From Candidatus Tokpelaia sp. JSC085 (GTDB taxonomy: Bacteria > Pseudomonadota > Alphaproteobacteria > Rhizobiales > Rhizobiaceae), in NCBI GenBank assembly GCA_003331005.1, contig QENC01000002.1, forward strand, positions 124,001 through 188,000: a stretch of DNA of 64,000 bases, written 5' to 3'. This document shows positions 21,087-30,705 of the stretch, in pieces (within the stretch, counting starts at the first letter, position 1; each line of letters opens with the position of its first letter). A program made the translations under genes and the position numbers. Under the pieces are notes generated by a model that saw only the letters and a list, made by a program, of their open reading frames with translations, searched no databases and had not been told where the DNA came from.

Positions 21087-21160
21087 GGCCTCGTGGCGGA
21101 ATGGTTACGCAGAGGACTGCAAATCCTTTCATCCCGGTTCGATCCCGGGCGAGGCCTCCA
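21087..21160 (+). tRNA. tRNA-Cys (anticodon GCA)
   Basis: The 74-nt cloverleaf has acceptor stem GGCCTCG paired with CGAGGCC, a D-loop with GGCGGAATGGTTACGC, the anticodon loop ACTGCAAAT carrying GCA, the T-arm CCCGGTTCGATCCCGGG, discriminator T and an encoded CCA end. Confidence 0.97.
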
Positions 21161-21306
21161 TCAGATCAGATGCTTGATTCTTGATTCAATTGGGAGCCGG
21201 TGATCTGTACAGGAGATGAAGTGAAGCATGCGTTTTTCAAGGAAACACGTCGAGACATCCACTCCCCATTTCTGCTTCAGAGCGAATGAATATCATAAAG
21301 TGATCA

Positions 21307-22500
21307 TCAGGCCACCTTCTTGCTTGCATGAATCATATCAAGAAACCGCCGGCACAAATGATGGCTGTCCTGTGGACCAGGTGAAGCTTCAGGGTGATGT
21401 TGAACGGAAAATACCGGTTTACCGACCATACGAATCCCACAGTTAGAACCATCAAACAGGGAAACATGCGTCTCTTCGATGCCCCTTGGCAGAGTTTTTG
21501 TATCAACGGTAAAACCATGGTTCATGGATGCGACCTCTACCTTGCCTGTCATGATATCCTTAACCGGATGATTGGACCCATGATGCCCATGATGCATTTT
21601 TTTAGTGCTGGCCCCACTTGCCAAGGCCAGCATCTGATGACCGAGACATATACCGAACAGTGGAAGGCCGCTTTTAAAAAGCTCGGCAATAACTGGAACC
21701 GCATAAGTTCCTGTTGCAGATGGGTCCCCAGGACCATTAGATAGAAAAATGCCGTCTGGGTTCATTGCCAAAATATGCTCTGCCGATGCATGGGCTGGAA
21801 CAACAGTCACTTTTGCACCTAGAGCAACAAAAAGACGCAGAATGTTACGCTTCACTCCATAATCAATGGTCACAATATGGTATTGCGTATTTCTCTGTTC
21901 ACCATAGCCTACATTCCATATCCATGGTGTTTCATTCCAGACCATCGATTTTCGAGAGCTTACATATTTAGCGAGGTCAAGCCCTGCAAGGCCTGGCCAC
22001 GCCGCAGCGCGTTTTTTAAGGCATTCAATATTAAAATGCCCTGATGGCTCATGAGTAATAACCGCATTGGGTACACTCTTTTCGCGTATAAGTGCTGTCA
22101 ATGCGCGTGTATCAATGCCAGCGAGGCCAATAATACCTCGCGCCTTGAGCCAACTGTCAAGTCCTTCTGTCGCTCTGTAATTGGAAGGATCGGTGATCTC
22201 CGCCTTGCATATCATACCGACAGCACCAAAGTTATAAGCAGAATTCAGCATCTCAATGTCTTCCCTGTTGATACCGGTATTTCCAATATGTGGGAAGGTA
22301 AATGTCACGATTTGACCTGTATAAGAAGGATCAGTCAGGATTTCTTCATATCCTGTCAGTGCGGTGTTAAAGCATACCTCTGCTTCAACCGCGCCAGTTG
22401 CTCCCAATCCCTTGCCTTGAATCACAGTCCCATCTGCTAGGACAAGCAGGGCGGTTGGTTGCATTTCAACCCATGGTTCTTTTGTTCTTATTTTGCACAT
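21307..22500 (-). CDS. carA: Carbamoyl-phosphate synthase small subunit
   Basis: CarA is the glutaminase subunit that feeds ammonia to CarB for carbamoyl phosphate, used for arginine and pyrimidines. The 397-residue protein has the CPSase N-terminal domain (ALTGYEEILTDPSYTGQIVTF) and a class I amidotransferase domain with SNGPGDPS, C285 in GICLGHQML, and H369/E371 in QHHPEA. The ATG at 22500 (MCKIRTKEPW) has an AGGA site; the frame is open to 22641, but homologues start here. carB is not in this window, as is common in related genomes. Confidence 0.94.
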   Translation of the reverse strand: MCKIRTKEPWVEMQPTALLVLADGTVIQGKGLGATGAVEAEVCFNTALTGYEEILTDPSYTGQIVTFTFPHIGNTGINREDIEMLNSAYNFGAVGMICKAEITDPSNYRATEGLDSWLKARGIIGLAGIDTRALTALIREKSVPNAVITHEPSGHFNIECLKKRAAAWPGLAGLDLAKYVSSRKSMVWNETPWIWNVGYGEQRNTQYHIVTIDYGVKRNILRLFVALGAKVTVVPAHASAEHILAMNPDGIFLSNGPGDPSATGTYAVPVIAELFKSGLPLFGICLGHQMLALASGASTKKMHHGHHGSNHPVKDIMTGKVEVASMNHGFTVDTKTLPRGIEETHVSLFDGSNCGIRMVGKPVFSVQHHPEASPGPQDSHHLCRRFLDMIHASKKVA

Positions 22501-22564
22501 GATTCCTGAATTTCTCTCCCGTATCCAATGAATTAGAAATATGGATGAATGAGCATGGAGCTTT

Positions 22565-23794
22565 TTACCTTCGATTCTGCACATTAGACAGCATAAGCTG
22601 CATGTCACTACCACTTGGTCTTTGAAAAACCCGAAGACCAAAATCCGGCATTATTGAATAAAGATGATCAAAGATATCTGACTGGATCGCTTCATACATT
22701 TTCCAGGTGACCGTATTCGTAAAACAGTATATCTCAAGCGGAAGACCTTCTGCTCCTGGTGCCAATTGCCTGACCAGGATGGTCATATCTTGACGGACGC
22801 CGGAATGGTTTTTAATGTAGGCAGCAACATAGGCACGGAATGTACCAATATTTGTCATTTTTCTTGTGTTAGCTATAATGCTATTATCAGCTCTTATTTT
22901 TTGATTCCACTCCTCAATTTCTTCCTGTTTATTTTTTATATAGGTTTTCAGCTGACGATAGCATGAAAGACGTTTAATATCTGTCTCTTCTAGAAACCCA
23001 ATACTGGTCTGATCAATATAAAATGAACGCTTGATACGGCGGCCCCCTGTTTCTTGCATACCTCGCCAATTTTTAAAGGAGTCGGTTACAAATTTACGAA
23101 TGGGAATAGCTGTAATAGTCTTATCAAAATTCTGCACTGTCACTGTATGCAGGGCAATGTCAATCACGTCTCCATCTGCTCCAAGTTTTGGTACTTCAAT
23201 CCAGTCGCCCACTCGGATCATATCTGTCGACGCAATTTGGATCCCAGCAACGAGAGATAGCAATGTATCTTGGAAAACCAGTAATAATACAGCAGCCATG
23301 GCCCCAAGGCCGGAAAGAAAAATCAACGGAGAACGATCAATCAGCGTTGCTAGTGTTAATATTACAGCAACTGAAAAAAGTATAATTTTGGCAATCTGAA
23401 TCAAGCCCTTAACAGGTCTGAACTTTACCCTCGTGCGGTGACGATAGAGCGTCTCGATAAAATCGAGCAAAGTAGACAGAATAAAAGCAAAAGCGAGAAT
23501 AACAAATGCTTTGGCGATATTCTGCACAACAGTCGCAACTACCGGTTGGATACCAGGAATCAGATCAAGGCCGAATGAAAATATAACGACCGGTGCAACA
23601 TTGGCGAGATAGCGGATTGCGGTACGCATCTTCGTGTCCTGACCAAGGTCAACAAGGGAAAGTAGCTTGTAGGACCCGCGCAAAAGTAGATGGCGGACAG
23701 GACAGTTAACAACGAAGGCTACAGCCAAAAGACAGATCAGCCAGAAGATCGTCTCAAGCCAAAGATACTCTGACAACAAGTGCAATTTTTGCAT
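22565..23794 (-). CDS. Mechanosensitive channel, MscS family (YbdG-like)
   Basis: Channels of this type open under membrane tension and release solutes during hypo-osmotic shock. The 409-residue protein has about five membrane segments in the first 195 residues. The pore-lining and beta-domain signature reads GLGAMAAVLLLVFQDTLLSLVAGIQI, then MIRVGDWIEVPKLGADGDVIDIALHTVTVQNFD. A long cytoplasmic C-terminal part follows (IKRSFYIDQTSIGFL). The size and the insert in the C-terminal domain resemble YbdG/miniconductance members more than MscS itself. It is divergent from dnaG and not linked in function to its neighbours. Confidence 0.85.
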   Translation of the reverse strand: MQKLHLLSEYLWLETIFWLICLLAVAFVVNCPVRHLLLRGSYKLLSLVDLGQDTKMRTAIRYLANVAPVVIFSFGLDLIPGIQPVVATVVQNIAKAFVILAFAFILSTLLDFIETLYRHRTRVKFRPVKGLIQIAKIILFSVAVILTLATLIDRSPLIFLSGLGAMAAVLLLVFQDTLLSLVAGIQIASTDMIRVGDWIEVPKLGADGDVIDIALHTVTVQNFDKTITAIPIRKFVTDSFKNWRGMQETGGRRIKRSFYIDQTSIGFLEETDIKRLSCYRQLKTYIKNKQEEIEEWNQKIRADNSIIANTRKMTNIGTFRAYVAAYIKNHSGVRQDMTILVRQLAPGAEGLPLEIYCFTNTVTWKMYEAIQSDIFDHLYSIMPDFGLRVFQRPSGSDMQLMLSNVQNRR

Positions 23795-24063
23795 GAAATA
23801 CTATATACTCTTCTGTACTTTCGATGATGATTGAGAATCCATGCAATACTTCTTTTCAATCTTGTCTTGATATTGTCCGATACACGGATGAGCATATATA
23901 TGGGTTCATCTCATCTTCATCAAGCGCAAATAGCAATGTGCCTAATATGATCTTTGCAATTTGCACTATCTGTATTTATAGTGTATCTGCGTGTTTCTTC
24001 CGTTCTTCCAGAAGCCGCTATAGTACTAGTCCTCTTCTTGACAAGGATATAATCTCTAATACT

Positions 24064-25956
24064 ATGCTCTTCCCCCCCCATTTTCTTGATGAGATCTGTG
24101 CCCGGGTCCCTATTTCGGCTGTTGTGGGTATGCACCTCACCTTTAAAAAAACCAATACTGCACGTAGAGATTTCTGGGCATGCTGTCCTTTTCATAGAGA
24201 AAAAACGCCAAGCTTTCATTGTGATGATAACCATGGACGGTACCATTGTTTCGGGTGTGGAGCAAGTGGGAATCATTTCCGGTTCTTGATGAAGATGAAT
24301 GGCCTTGTATTTCATGAAGCCGTTGAGCGCATAGCCAATATGGCTGGTATTTCCATGCCGTCTCTTGAGACGGTCAGGCATTATCAGGGTGAGCGAGATA
24401 GGCTTGATGACATTATGGAATTGGCAACACAGTTTTTTGAGATGCTGCTGCAAAAAGAAGTAGGAAGTGCTCACGCGCGTCTCTACTTGCACAAACGCTC
24501 TCTTGCACCGGATCTGCAAAAAACCTTCCGTCTCGGGTATGCTGCGAACAGCCGTAACCGATTGAAAGAGTTCCTGCTAGCAAAAGGGATAAGCAATCGC
24601 CAACTTGAAGAATCGGGTCTTCTTGTAACCGGAAATGATATAGCTGTTCCCTATGATCGTTTTCGCGACCGTATAATGTTCCCGATAGAAAATGCACATG
24701 GCCGCATTGTCGGTTTTGGTGGCAGAGCACTATCATCTGATGTCCGTGCCAAATATCTCAATTCTCCGGAAACTGATCTCTTCCACAAGAGGAGCGTACT
24801 TTACAATTTCTATCGAGCAAGACGTATATCTCAACAGAAAGGCAGCAAGTGCAAGTCAGCAAGACCACTTGTCGTTGTTGAAGGCTACATGGATGTGATA
24901 TCTCTGACTGGTGCTGGCTTTCAAGAAGTTGTCGCGCCTCTTGGGACAATATTGACTGAGAATCAGATCAACCTGTTATGGCACTTTTCCAGAAAGCCAA
25001 TTCTGTGTTTTGATGGAGATGATGCTGGACGCAATGCTGCCTTTAGGGCGCTTGACCGTTCACTACCTCTTATAAAGACTGGTGTTTCATTGGATTTTAT
25101 CCTTTTACCAAATGGTAAAGATCCTGACTCAATCATCAGAGAAGGAGGAGCACAGCCCTTCCGTGAACTGCTTGGACAGGCTGTGCCTTTGAACGAGATG
25201 CTTTGGCAGCGTGAAACTGGAGGCCGCTCTTTTGTAACGCCAGAAAGTCGTGCTGCTTTAGAAAAGCGCTTACGCGACGCTGCCTTCACCATCAAGGATG
25301 GCAATCTGCGTTACTACTACCTACAGAATATACGTGAGCGTATTAGGGCATTCTTCCGATCATCTTTTCCATCGTTGGTCTGTAGAGAGGAAAGGACAAA
25401 TCAATATAGGGACAAGTTGCGTTTCTCAGAAAGCCTGACCAACTCGACGCTGGTCAAAAACCAATGGGACGCTATTCCACCGCGCGAGGCTGCTATTTTG
25501 GCAATACTGGTAAACCACCCTGGACTCTGGAACGAAAATTTTGAAGCATTAGCTACACTGGAGTTCAAGAATCAGGAACTTGCAGATCTATATCACACCA
25601 TATTGGACATCTTAGTAGAATGGCCATCCGATGATGCAGATACGATGTTTAATCTTTTAATCCAGAAAGGTAAAAAAGTTATTTTGGACCAAATCATGCG
25701 GTTTATCCGCAATGCTGGTATGCGTAGTGCCTTTGCTTCCGCTCCATTGGAAGATGCGCGAGAATCATTAAAACAGGCACTCTGCTTGAATCAGCGTGCA
25801 CGTTACTTACAAAAAAAATTGCGTGATATGGAGACAGAACTTCTCAAAAATCCTAATACGAATATATCTGTCATGTTAGACAACGCTAAAAATGAACTAG
25901 AGCGCACAAGTGCTACTGAAGCTCAGATTGACGGATTCGGGGAATATGGATCATGA
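24064..25956 (+). CDS. dnaG: DNA primase DnaG
   Basis: DnaG makes RNA primers at the replication fork. The product is 630 residues. A CHC2 zinc finger lies near the N-terminus (CPFH at 41-44, then HCFGCG at 61-66), followed by the catalytic core with FPIENAHGRIVGFGGRAL and the TOPRIM motifs VVVEGYMDVI and CFDGDDAGRNA. A C-terminal helicase-binding region ends the protein. The start MLFPPHFLDEICARVPIS matches homologues; 80 further codons upstream are open but unlike the family. The ribosome site is weak (AAGGA, 16 bases away). rpoD follows, the classic macromolecular synthesis pair. Confidence 0.95.
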   Translation: MLFPPHFLDEICARVPISAVVGMHLTFKKTNTARRDFWACCPFHREKTPSFHCDDNHGRYHCFGCGASGNHFRFLMKMNGLVFHEAVERIANMAGISMPSLETVRHYQGERDRLDDIMELATQFFEMLLQKEVGSAHARLYLHKRSLAPDLQKTFRLGYAANSRNRLKEFLLAKGISNRQLEESGLLVTGNDIAVPYDRFRDRIMFPIENAHGRIVGFGGRALSSDVRAKYLNSPETDLFHKRSVLYNFYRARRISQQKGSKCKSARPLVVVEGYMDVISLTGAGFQEVVAPLGTILTENQINLLWHFSRKPILCFDGDDAGRNAAFRALDRSLPLIKTGVSLDFILLPNGKDPDSIIREGGAQPFRELLGQAVPLNEMLWQRETGGRSFVTPESRAALEKRLRDAAFTIKDGNLRYYYLQNIRERIRAFFRSSFPSLVCREERTNQYRDKLRFSESLTNSTLVKNQWDAIPPREAAILAILVNHPGLWNENFEALATLEFKNQELADLYHTILDILVEWPSDDADTMFNLLIQKGKKVILDQIMRFIRNAGMRSAFASAPLEDARESLKQALCLNQRARYLQKKLRDMETELLKNPNTNISVMLDNAKNELERTSATEAQIDGFGEYGS

Positions 25957-26190
25957 CCTAAAATAATTCACTTTTTTATTGCGAATAATTCACGAGAGTT
26001 TTACGGATGCGTGAGTTTATCACATTATAAACGGGCGATGCAACGGCACGATTGGCGCGGTGCAATTTTGGTGTTCTCTGAAAAATAGTGTTGTTTTATA
26101 TTTTTCCAGCATTTTATTAGGATGCCCGGTTTATATATGTCGTTTCTGGTTCGTGCAGACGCACGCAATGAGTATCTGGAGTTGGACGGT

Positions 26191-28170
26191 ATGATTAGCA
26201 AGGCTAAGCGACATGAGGATATGGAGGCGAAACACGGGACAAATGCAGAGAACCTGCTTCTTGATTTTTCCGACGATGCTGTCAAGAAAATGATTAAATC
26301 TGCACGTAAATGTGGCTATGTTACCGTAGATGCACTCAATACTATTTTGCCTTCTGGACAGGTCGCGTCCGAACAGATTGAAGATACAATGGCTATGCTT
26401 TCTGACATGGGTATCAATGTGATTGAGGATGATGAACAGGATCATGAAATCGATTCTGGAATGGTAGGCGGTGATTTGGTTGCAGTAGAAGTAATAGACA
26501 CAGCGCTTGCAACAACAGCAAAACGCGAACCAACAGACCGTACAGATGATCCAGTACGTATGTATTTACGTGAAATGGGTGAGGTTGAACTTTTATCTCG
26601 GGAAGGTGAAATCGCCATCGCCAAGCGTATTGAAGCCGGTAGAGAAACAATGATCGCCGGCCTTTGCGAAAGTCCATTAACATTTCAGGCGCTGATCATC
26701 TGGCGTGAAGAACTAAATGAGTCACGTATTTTGCTTCGTGAAATCATTGACCTTGAAGCAACCTATGCTGGACCAGAGGCACAGCAGGCACCGACTGTTG
26801 AGCAGCGGGTGGAAGAAGGAAAATCAAGACAGGAGAACCCGTGTGTTCTGCAGGAGAACAATGATATATCCCTTGATGATGAGGAGGAGGAAGATGAGGT
26901 CAATCTCTCCTTAGCGGCGATGGAAGATGAGTTGTATCCTCAGGTTATGGAAACGCTGAATCTTATTGCCGATCACTATGTACAATTGCGTCAACTACAA
27001 GATCACCAGGTAGAGAGGAGCCTGTATAACGGCATTCTGTCATCAAGCCAGAAGCGCCGTTACAAAGAGCTGAAAACCCAACTTGTCAAGGCGGTAAAAT
27101 CGCTTTCATTGAATCAACATAGAATTGAATCTCTTGTTAAGCAACTGTATGATATCAACAAGCGCCTTGTGCAGAATGAAGGCAAGCTAAAGCGTCTTGC
27201 TGAATCCTATGGTGTGCATCATGAAGAATTTATTCAGGAATATCAAGGACGGGAGCTTGGACCTGATTGGGTGAATTATGTTGCAAGTCTACCAAGGCGA
27301 TGCTGGCAGCAATTCGCAATACAGGAAGTGGATAAGATTCAGATGCTGCGTAGTGCAATCCGGCTACTGGCACAGGAAACAGGTATTTCTATCGGAGAGT
27401 TTCGTCGGATTGTCAATCAGGTGCAAAAGGGTGAGCGCGAAGCGACAATAGCCAAGAAAGAAATGGTGGAAGCCAATTTGAGACTGGTGATTTCTATTGC
27501 CAAAAAATATACTAATCGTGGGCTGCAGTTTCTTGATCTGATACAGGAAGGCAATATCGGTTTGATGAAGGCAGTAGATAAATTTGAATATCGCCGCGGC
27601 TACAAATTCTCGACTTATGCCACATGGTGGATTCGGCAGGCTATAACCCGCTCTATTGCCGATCAGGCACGGACAATACGCATACCAGTGCATATGATCG
27701 AAACGATTAACAAGATCGTACGGACATCACGTCAGATGTTGCATGAAATTGGTCGTGAGCCGACTCCTGAAGAACTTTCGGAAAAGCTTGCCATGCCGCT
27801 AGAAAAAGTTCGTAAGGTTCTGAAAATTGCCAAGGAGCCTATTTCTCTGGAAACACCGGTAGGCGATGAAGATGATTCGCATCTTGGTGATTTTATTGAG
27901 GATAAAAATGCGCTATTACCGATTGACGCTGCCATTCAGGCAAATTTGCGATATACGACAACACGAGTTCTAGCATCGCTCACCCCCCGCGAAGAGCGTG
28001 TTTTACGTATGCGCTTCGGTATTGGAATGAATACTGACCATACTCTGGAAGAGGTTGGGCAGCAGTTTTCCGTCACACGTGAGCGGATCCGCCAGATCGA
28101 AGCAAAAGCTTTGCGGAAGCTCAAGCATCCAAGCCGATCGCGCAAACTGCGCAGCTTTCTTGATTCGTAA
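26191..28170 (+). CDS. rpoD: RNA polymerase primary sigma factor RpoD (sigma-70)
   Basis: RpoD directs RNA polymerase to housekeeping promoters. The 659-residue protein has region 1.1 ([19 protein letters not shown]) and region 1.2 ([22 protein letters not shown]). A large acidic non-conserved insert ([10 protein letters not shown]) follows, then region 2 ([26 protein letters not shown], ...[15 protein letters not shown]), region 3 and region 4 with the helix-turn-helix [21 protein letters not shown]. The ATG at 26191 has a GGAG site nine bases away and leaves 23 residues before LLLDFSDD, as in rhizobial RpoD; the open frame begins at 26122. Confidence 0.95.
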   Translation: MISKAKRHEDMEAKHGTNAENLLLDFSDDAVKKMIKSARKCGYVTVDALNTILPSGQVASEQIEDTMAMLSDMGINVIEDDEQDHEIDSGMVGGDLVAVEVIDTALATTAKREPTDRTDDPVRMYLREMGEVELLSREGEIAIAKRIEAGRETMIAGLCESPLTFQALIIWREELNESRILLREIIDLEATYAGPEAQQAPTVEQRVEEGKSRQENPCVLQENNDISLDDEEEEDEVNLSLAAMEDELYPQVMETLNLIADHYVQLRQLQDHQVERSLYNGILSSSQKRRYKELKTQLVKAVKSLSLNQHRIESLVKQLYDINKRLVQNEGKLKRLAESYGVHHEEFIQEYQGRELGPDWVNYVASLPRRCWQQFAIQEVDKIQMLRSAIRLLAQETGISIGEFRRIVNQVQKGEREATIAKKEMVEANLRLVISIAKKYTNRGLQFLDLIQEGNIGLMKAVDKFEYRRGYKFSTYATWWIRQAITRSIADQARTIRIPVHMIETINKIVRTSRQMLHEIGREPTPEELSEKLAMPLEKVRKVLKIAKEPISLETPVGDEDDSHLGDFIEDKNALLPIDAAIQANLRYTTTRVLASLTPREERVLRMRFGIGMNTDHTLEEVGQQFSVTRERIRQIEAKALRKLKHPSRSRKLRSFLDS

Positions 28171-28456
28171 GAGAGACAGGAGATCTATAACTATAACAAT
28201 GCGTCACGTCAGGTAAAAGCTTTTTTTTAGAGTATATGTATACACGTACACCTATAGTATAATAGTATAGCACAGTGTTTAGATTTCTTTAACAGTCAGT
28301 AAGAACCAGACGAATGTTTAATAATAATTAAATATCTATTCCATGCTATTATTAATTTTATTATTTATTGATTTGTAGGATACGCAAATTTTTCTATTTG
28401 ACCAACTGTCATCCCAGTGATTCACTGAAAATTTTTTTTAGATTGAGAGGAACCTT

Positions 28457-29674
28457 ATGATAACAAAAATTAAGGTCGAGAATCCGATTGTTGAACTGGA
28501 TGGTGATGAGATGGCACACATCATCTGGCAGATGATCAAGGAGAAACTGATTCACCCTTACCTTGACATTGATCTGAAATATTATGATCTTTCAATGAAA
28601 AATCGTGATGCTACCAATGATCAGGTCACTGTGGATGCAGCAAATGCCATAAAAAAATATAACGTTGGTGTCAAATGCGCGACGATTACACCAGATAAAG
28701 CACGTGTTGAAGAGTTCAATCTGAAGAAAATGTGGAAATCACCTAATGGTACGATCCGTAACATTCTAAGCGGTGTGATTTTTCGTGAACCGATCATTTG
28801 CAAAAATGTACCGAGATTAATTCCAGGATGGACACAGCCTATTATTATGGGGCGACACGCCTTTGGTGACCAATATCGGGCAAAAGATTTCAAATTTTCC
28901 GGGAAAGGCAAGCTATCTATAAAATTTATTAGCGAAGATGGTCATGTTATCGAACATGAGGTTTATGATGCGCCGGGATCAGGTATTGCCATGGCCATGT
29001 ATAATCTTGATAATTCAATTCGTGATTTTGCCCGTGCCTCATTTAACTATGGGTTACAGCGTCATTTCCCAGTTTATCTTTCTACAAAGAATACCATTCT
29101 TACAACCTATGATGGTCGTTTCAAAGATCTTTTCCAAGAAATTTATGATAGGGAGTTCAAAGAAGAGTTTGGAAAACACAAATTATGGTATGAACATCGC
29201 CTGATTGATGATATGGTTGCCTCAGCACTTAAATGGTCAGGTGGGTATGTCTGGGCTTGTAAGAATTATGATGGAGATGTGCAATCCGACCTTGTGGCCC
29301 AAGGCTTTGGCTCACTTGGATTAATGACCTCAATGCTGATTACGCCAGATGGTAAAACTGTCGAGGCAGAAGCAGCCCATGGAACGGTAACACGTCATTA
29401 TCGGCAATATCAGAAGGGCGAAAGAACCTCCACCAACTCGATTGCATCGGTTTTTGCCTGGACGCGTGGTCTTTCTCATCGGGCACAACTAGATAATAAC
29501 CTGGCATTAAAGAACTTTTCAATGATCCTTGAAAAAATCTGTATTGAAACCGTTGAATCAGGTTTTATGACAAAGGACCTCTCTCTTTTAGTCAGGAGTG
29601 ATCAGTCTTGGCTGTCAACAACCGAATTTCTAGAAAAAATTGCTGGCATCCTAGAAAAAAGAATGGTTTCATAA
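28457..29674 (+). CDS. icd: NADP-dependent isocitrate dehydrogenase
   Basis: This TCA-cycle enzyme oxidises isocitrate to 2-oxoglutarate and supplies NADPH in the cytoplasm. The 405-residue protein belongs to the eukaryote-like homodimeric class usual in rhizobia. It has [16 protein letters not shown] at the start, [12 protein letters not shown], the substrate loop [47 protein letters not shown] with the metal-binding Asp residues, and the NADP motif [12 protein letters not shown]. The ATG has a GAGAGGAA site. The 286-bp upstream spacer contains no gene. Confidence 0.95.
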   Translation: MITKIKVENPIVELDGDEMAHIIWQMIKEKLIHPYLDIDLKYYDLSMKNRDATNDQVTVDAANAIKKYNVGVKCATITPDKARVEEFNLKKMWKSPNGTIRNILSGVIFREPIICKNVPRLIPGWTQPIIMGRHAFGDQYRAKDFKFSGKGKLSIKFISEDGHVIEHEVYDAPGSGIAMAMYNLDNSIRDFARASFNYGLQRHFPVYLSTKNTILTTYDGRFKDLFQEIYDREFKEEFGKHKLWYEHRLIDDMVASALKWSGGYVWACKNYDGDVQSDLVAQGFGSLGLMTSMLITPDGKTVEAEAAHGTVTRHYRQYQKGERTSTNSIASVFAWTRGLSHRAQLDNNLALKNFSMILEKICIETVESGFMTKDLSLLVRSDQSWLSTTEFLEKIAGILEKRMVS

Positions 29675-29891
29675 GCAACTGTGCTATTTGAAAAATCTGC
29701 AAAGCTTGTTTTCTGGAGCAAGGTTGCGGGGAAGAATATGATTCTTACTCTAGAGGCTTTAGGAATTAGGGGAGCTGACCTAAAAAGAGAGTCATAGAGA
29801 GTCATAAAGAATCCGAACCAGAAAAATCTGATATAATTTTTTTCTGTTATAAACCAAAGGACAAGGATAAGGGATAACAAGGGTTAACAAG

Positions 29892-30494
29892 ATGGCAGAC
29901 ACAAAAAAGGATGAAGGAAAAGAAAAAACGCTATCTAGACGCATGGAAGAGAATCTATTCCACTCTCGTTTCATTCTTATCATCGGACAAATTGATGATA
30001 AACTGGCACAGTCAGTTGTAGCTCAACTCATTGCTCTTTCACAAGAGTCCCACAAACCAATTTATGTTATCGTATCCTCTCCTGGTGGGCATGTCGAGTC
30101 AGGAGACCTGATTCATGATATGGTAAAATTTATTCCGGCTCCTGTCTATATGATTGGGTCTGGATGGGTGGCCAGTGCAGGTACCCATATTTTTCTGGCA
30201 GCGCCAAAAGCACGGCGGCTTTGCTTGGAAAATACGCGCTTTCTGATTCACGAACCATCAGGTGGTATCGGTGGAACTGCTACTGATATCGAAATCCAAG
30301 CTCGTGAAATCCTCAGAATGCGCGAGAGATTGGCCCAGATTATATCCCGTGAAACAGGACAAAATATTGAAAAAGTCCGGACTGATATTGACAGAGATCA
30401 CTGGATGACGGCCCAGGATGCCATCGACTACGGGCTTCTCTCCGGGATTATAACACATATGTCGGATATCAAGGAATTATCTCTTTGTTCATAA
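29892..30494 (+). CDS. ClpP-like serine peptidase (ATP-dependent Clp proteolytic subunit family)
   Basis: The 200-residue protein has the ClpP/crotonase fold. The catalytic triad is visible as S95 (GWVASAGTHI), H120 (RFLIHEPSGG) and D165 (VRTDIDRDHW). The sequence around the serine differs from the canonical GQAASMGA, so this is an atypical paralogue like the ClpP3-type proteins of rhizobia, not the main ClpP. No clpX or clpA lies nearby. The leader carries two tandem 10-bp units AAGGGWTAAC (29869-29888) just before the ATG, and they supply only a weak ribosome site. A cytosolic peptidase function is inferred from the family. Confidence 0.85.
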   Translation: MADTKKDEGKEKTLSRRMEENLFHSRFILIIGQIDDKLAQSVVAQLIALSQESHKPIYVIVSSPGGHVESGDLIHDMVKFIPAPVYMIGSGWVASAGTHIFLAAPKARRLCLENTRFLIHEPSGGIGGTATDIEIQAREILRMRERLAQIISRETGQNIEKVRTDIDRDHWMTAQDAIDYGLLSGIITHMSDIKELSLCS

Positions 30495-30705
30495 AAAAAA
30501 GAAGTTCATTTTTTGATAAGTAGTATGCGATTTATTTCCCAAAGGAATTATTGGAAAGAGCTTTTGCCTGGGCATTACATGTATTCTCACAGTACAGTAA
30601 AGTAGCAAAAAAGCAGGTATTTTGCAGACCCCTTCTTTAATCAGTCAGGGGTTAAAGTGTACTATACAATACAGTTAACTTCAATACGAAGAACTTGATT
30701 TGCTC

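Noticed and set aside
22766..23399. Plus-strand frames opposite the mechanosensitive channel gene
   Set aside because: They are antisense to well-conserved MscS-family coding sequence and lack starts or motifs of their own.
23824..24063. Eighty-codon N-terminal extension of DnaG
   Set aside because: The extension is Ser- and Cys-rich with no DnaG similarity. All known homologues begin at the MxFPPxFLDEI motif.
29602..29880. 92-codon minus-strand ORF overlapping the icd 3' end
   Set aside because: Much of it lies opposite icd coding sequence, and the rest has no ribosome site or motif.
30626..30655. Intrinsic terminator between the clpP-like gene and ettA
   Set aside because: A CCCCT/AGGGG stem exists but the loop is 13 bases and no T-run follows on either strand.
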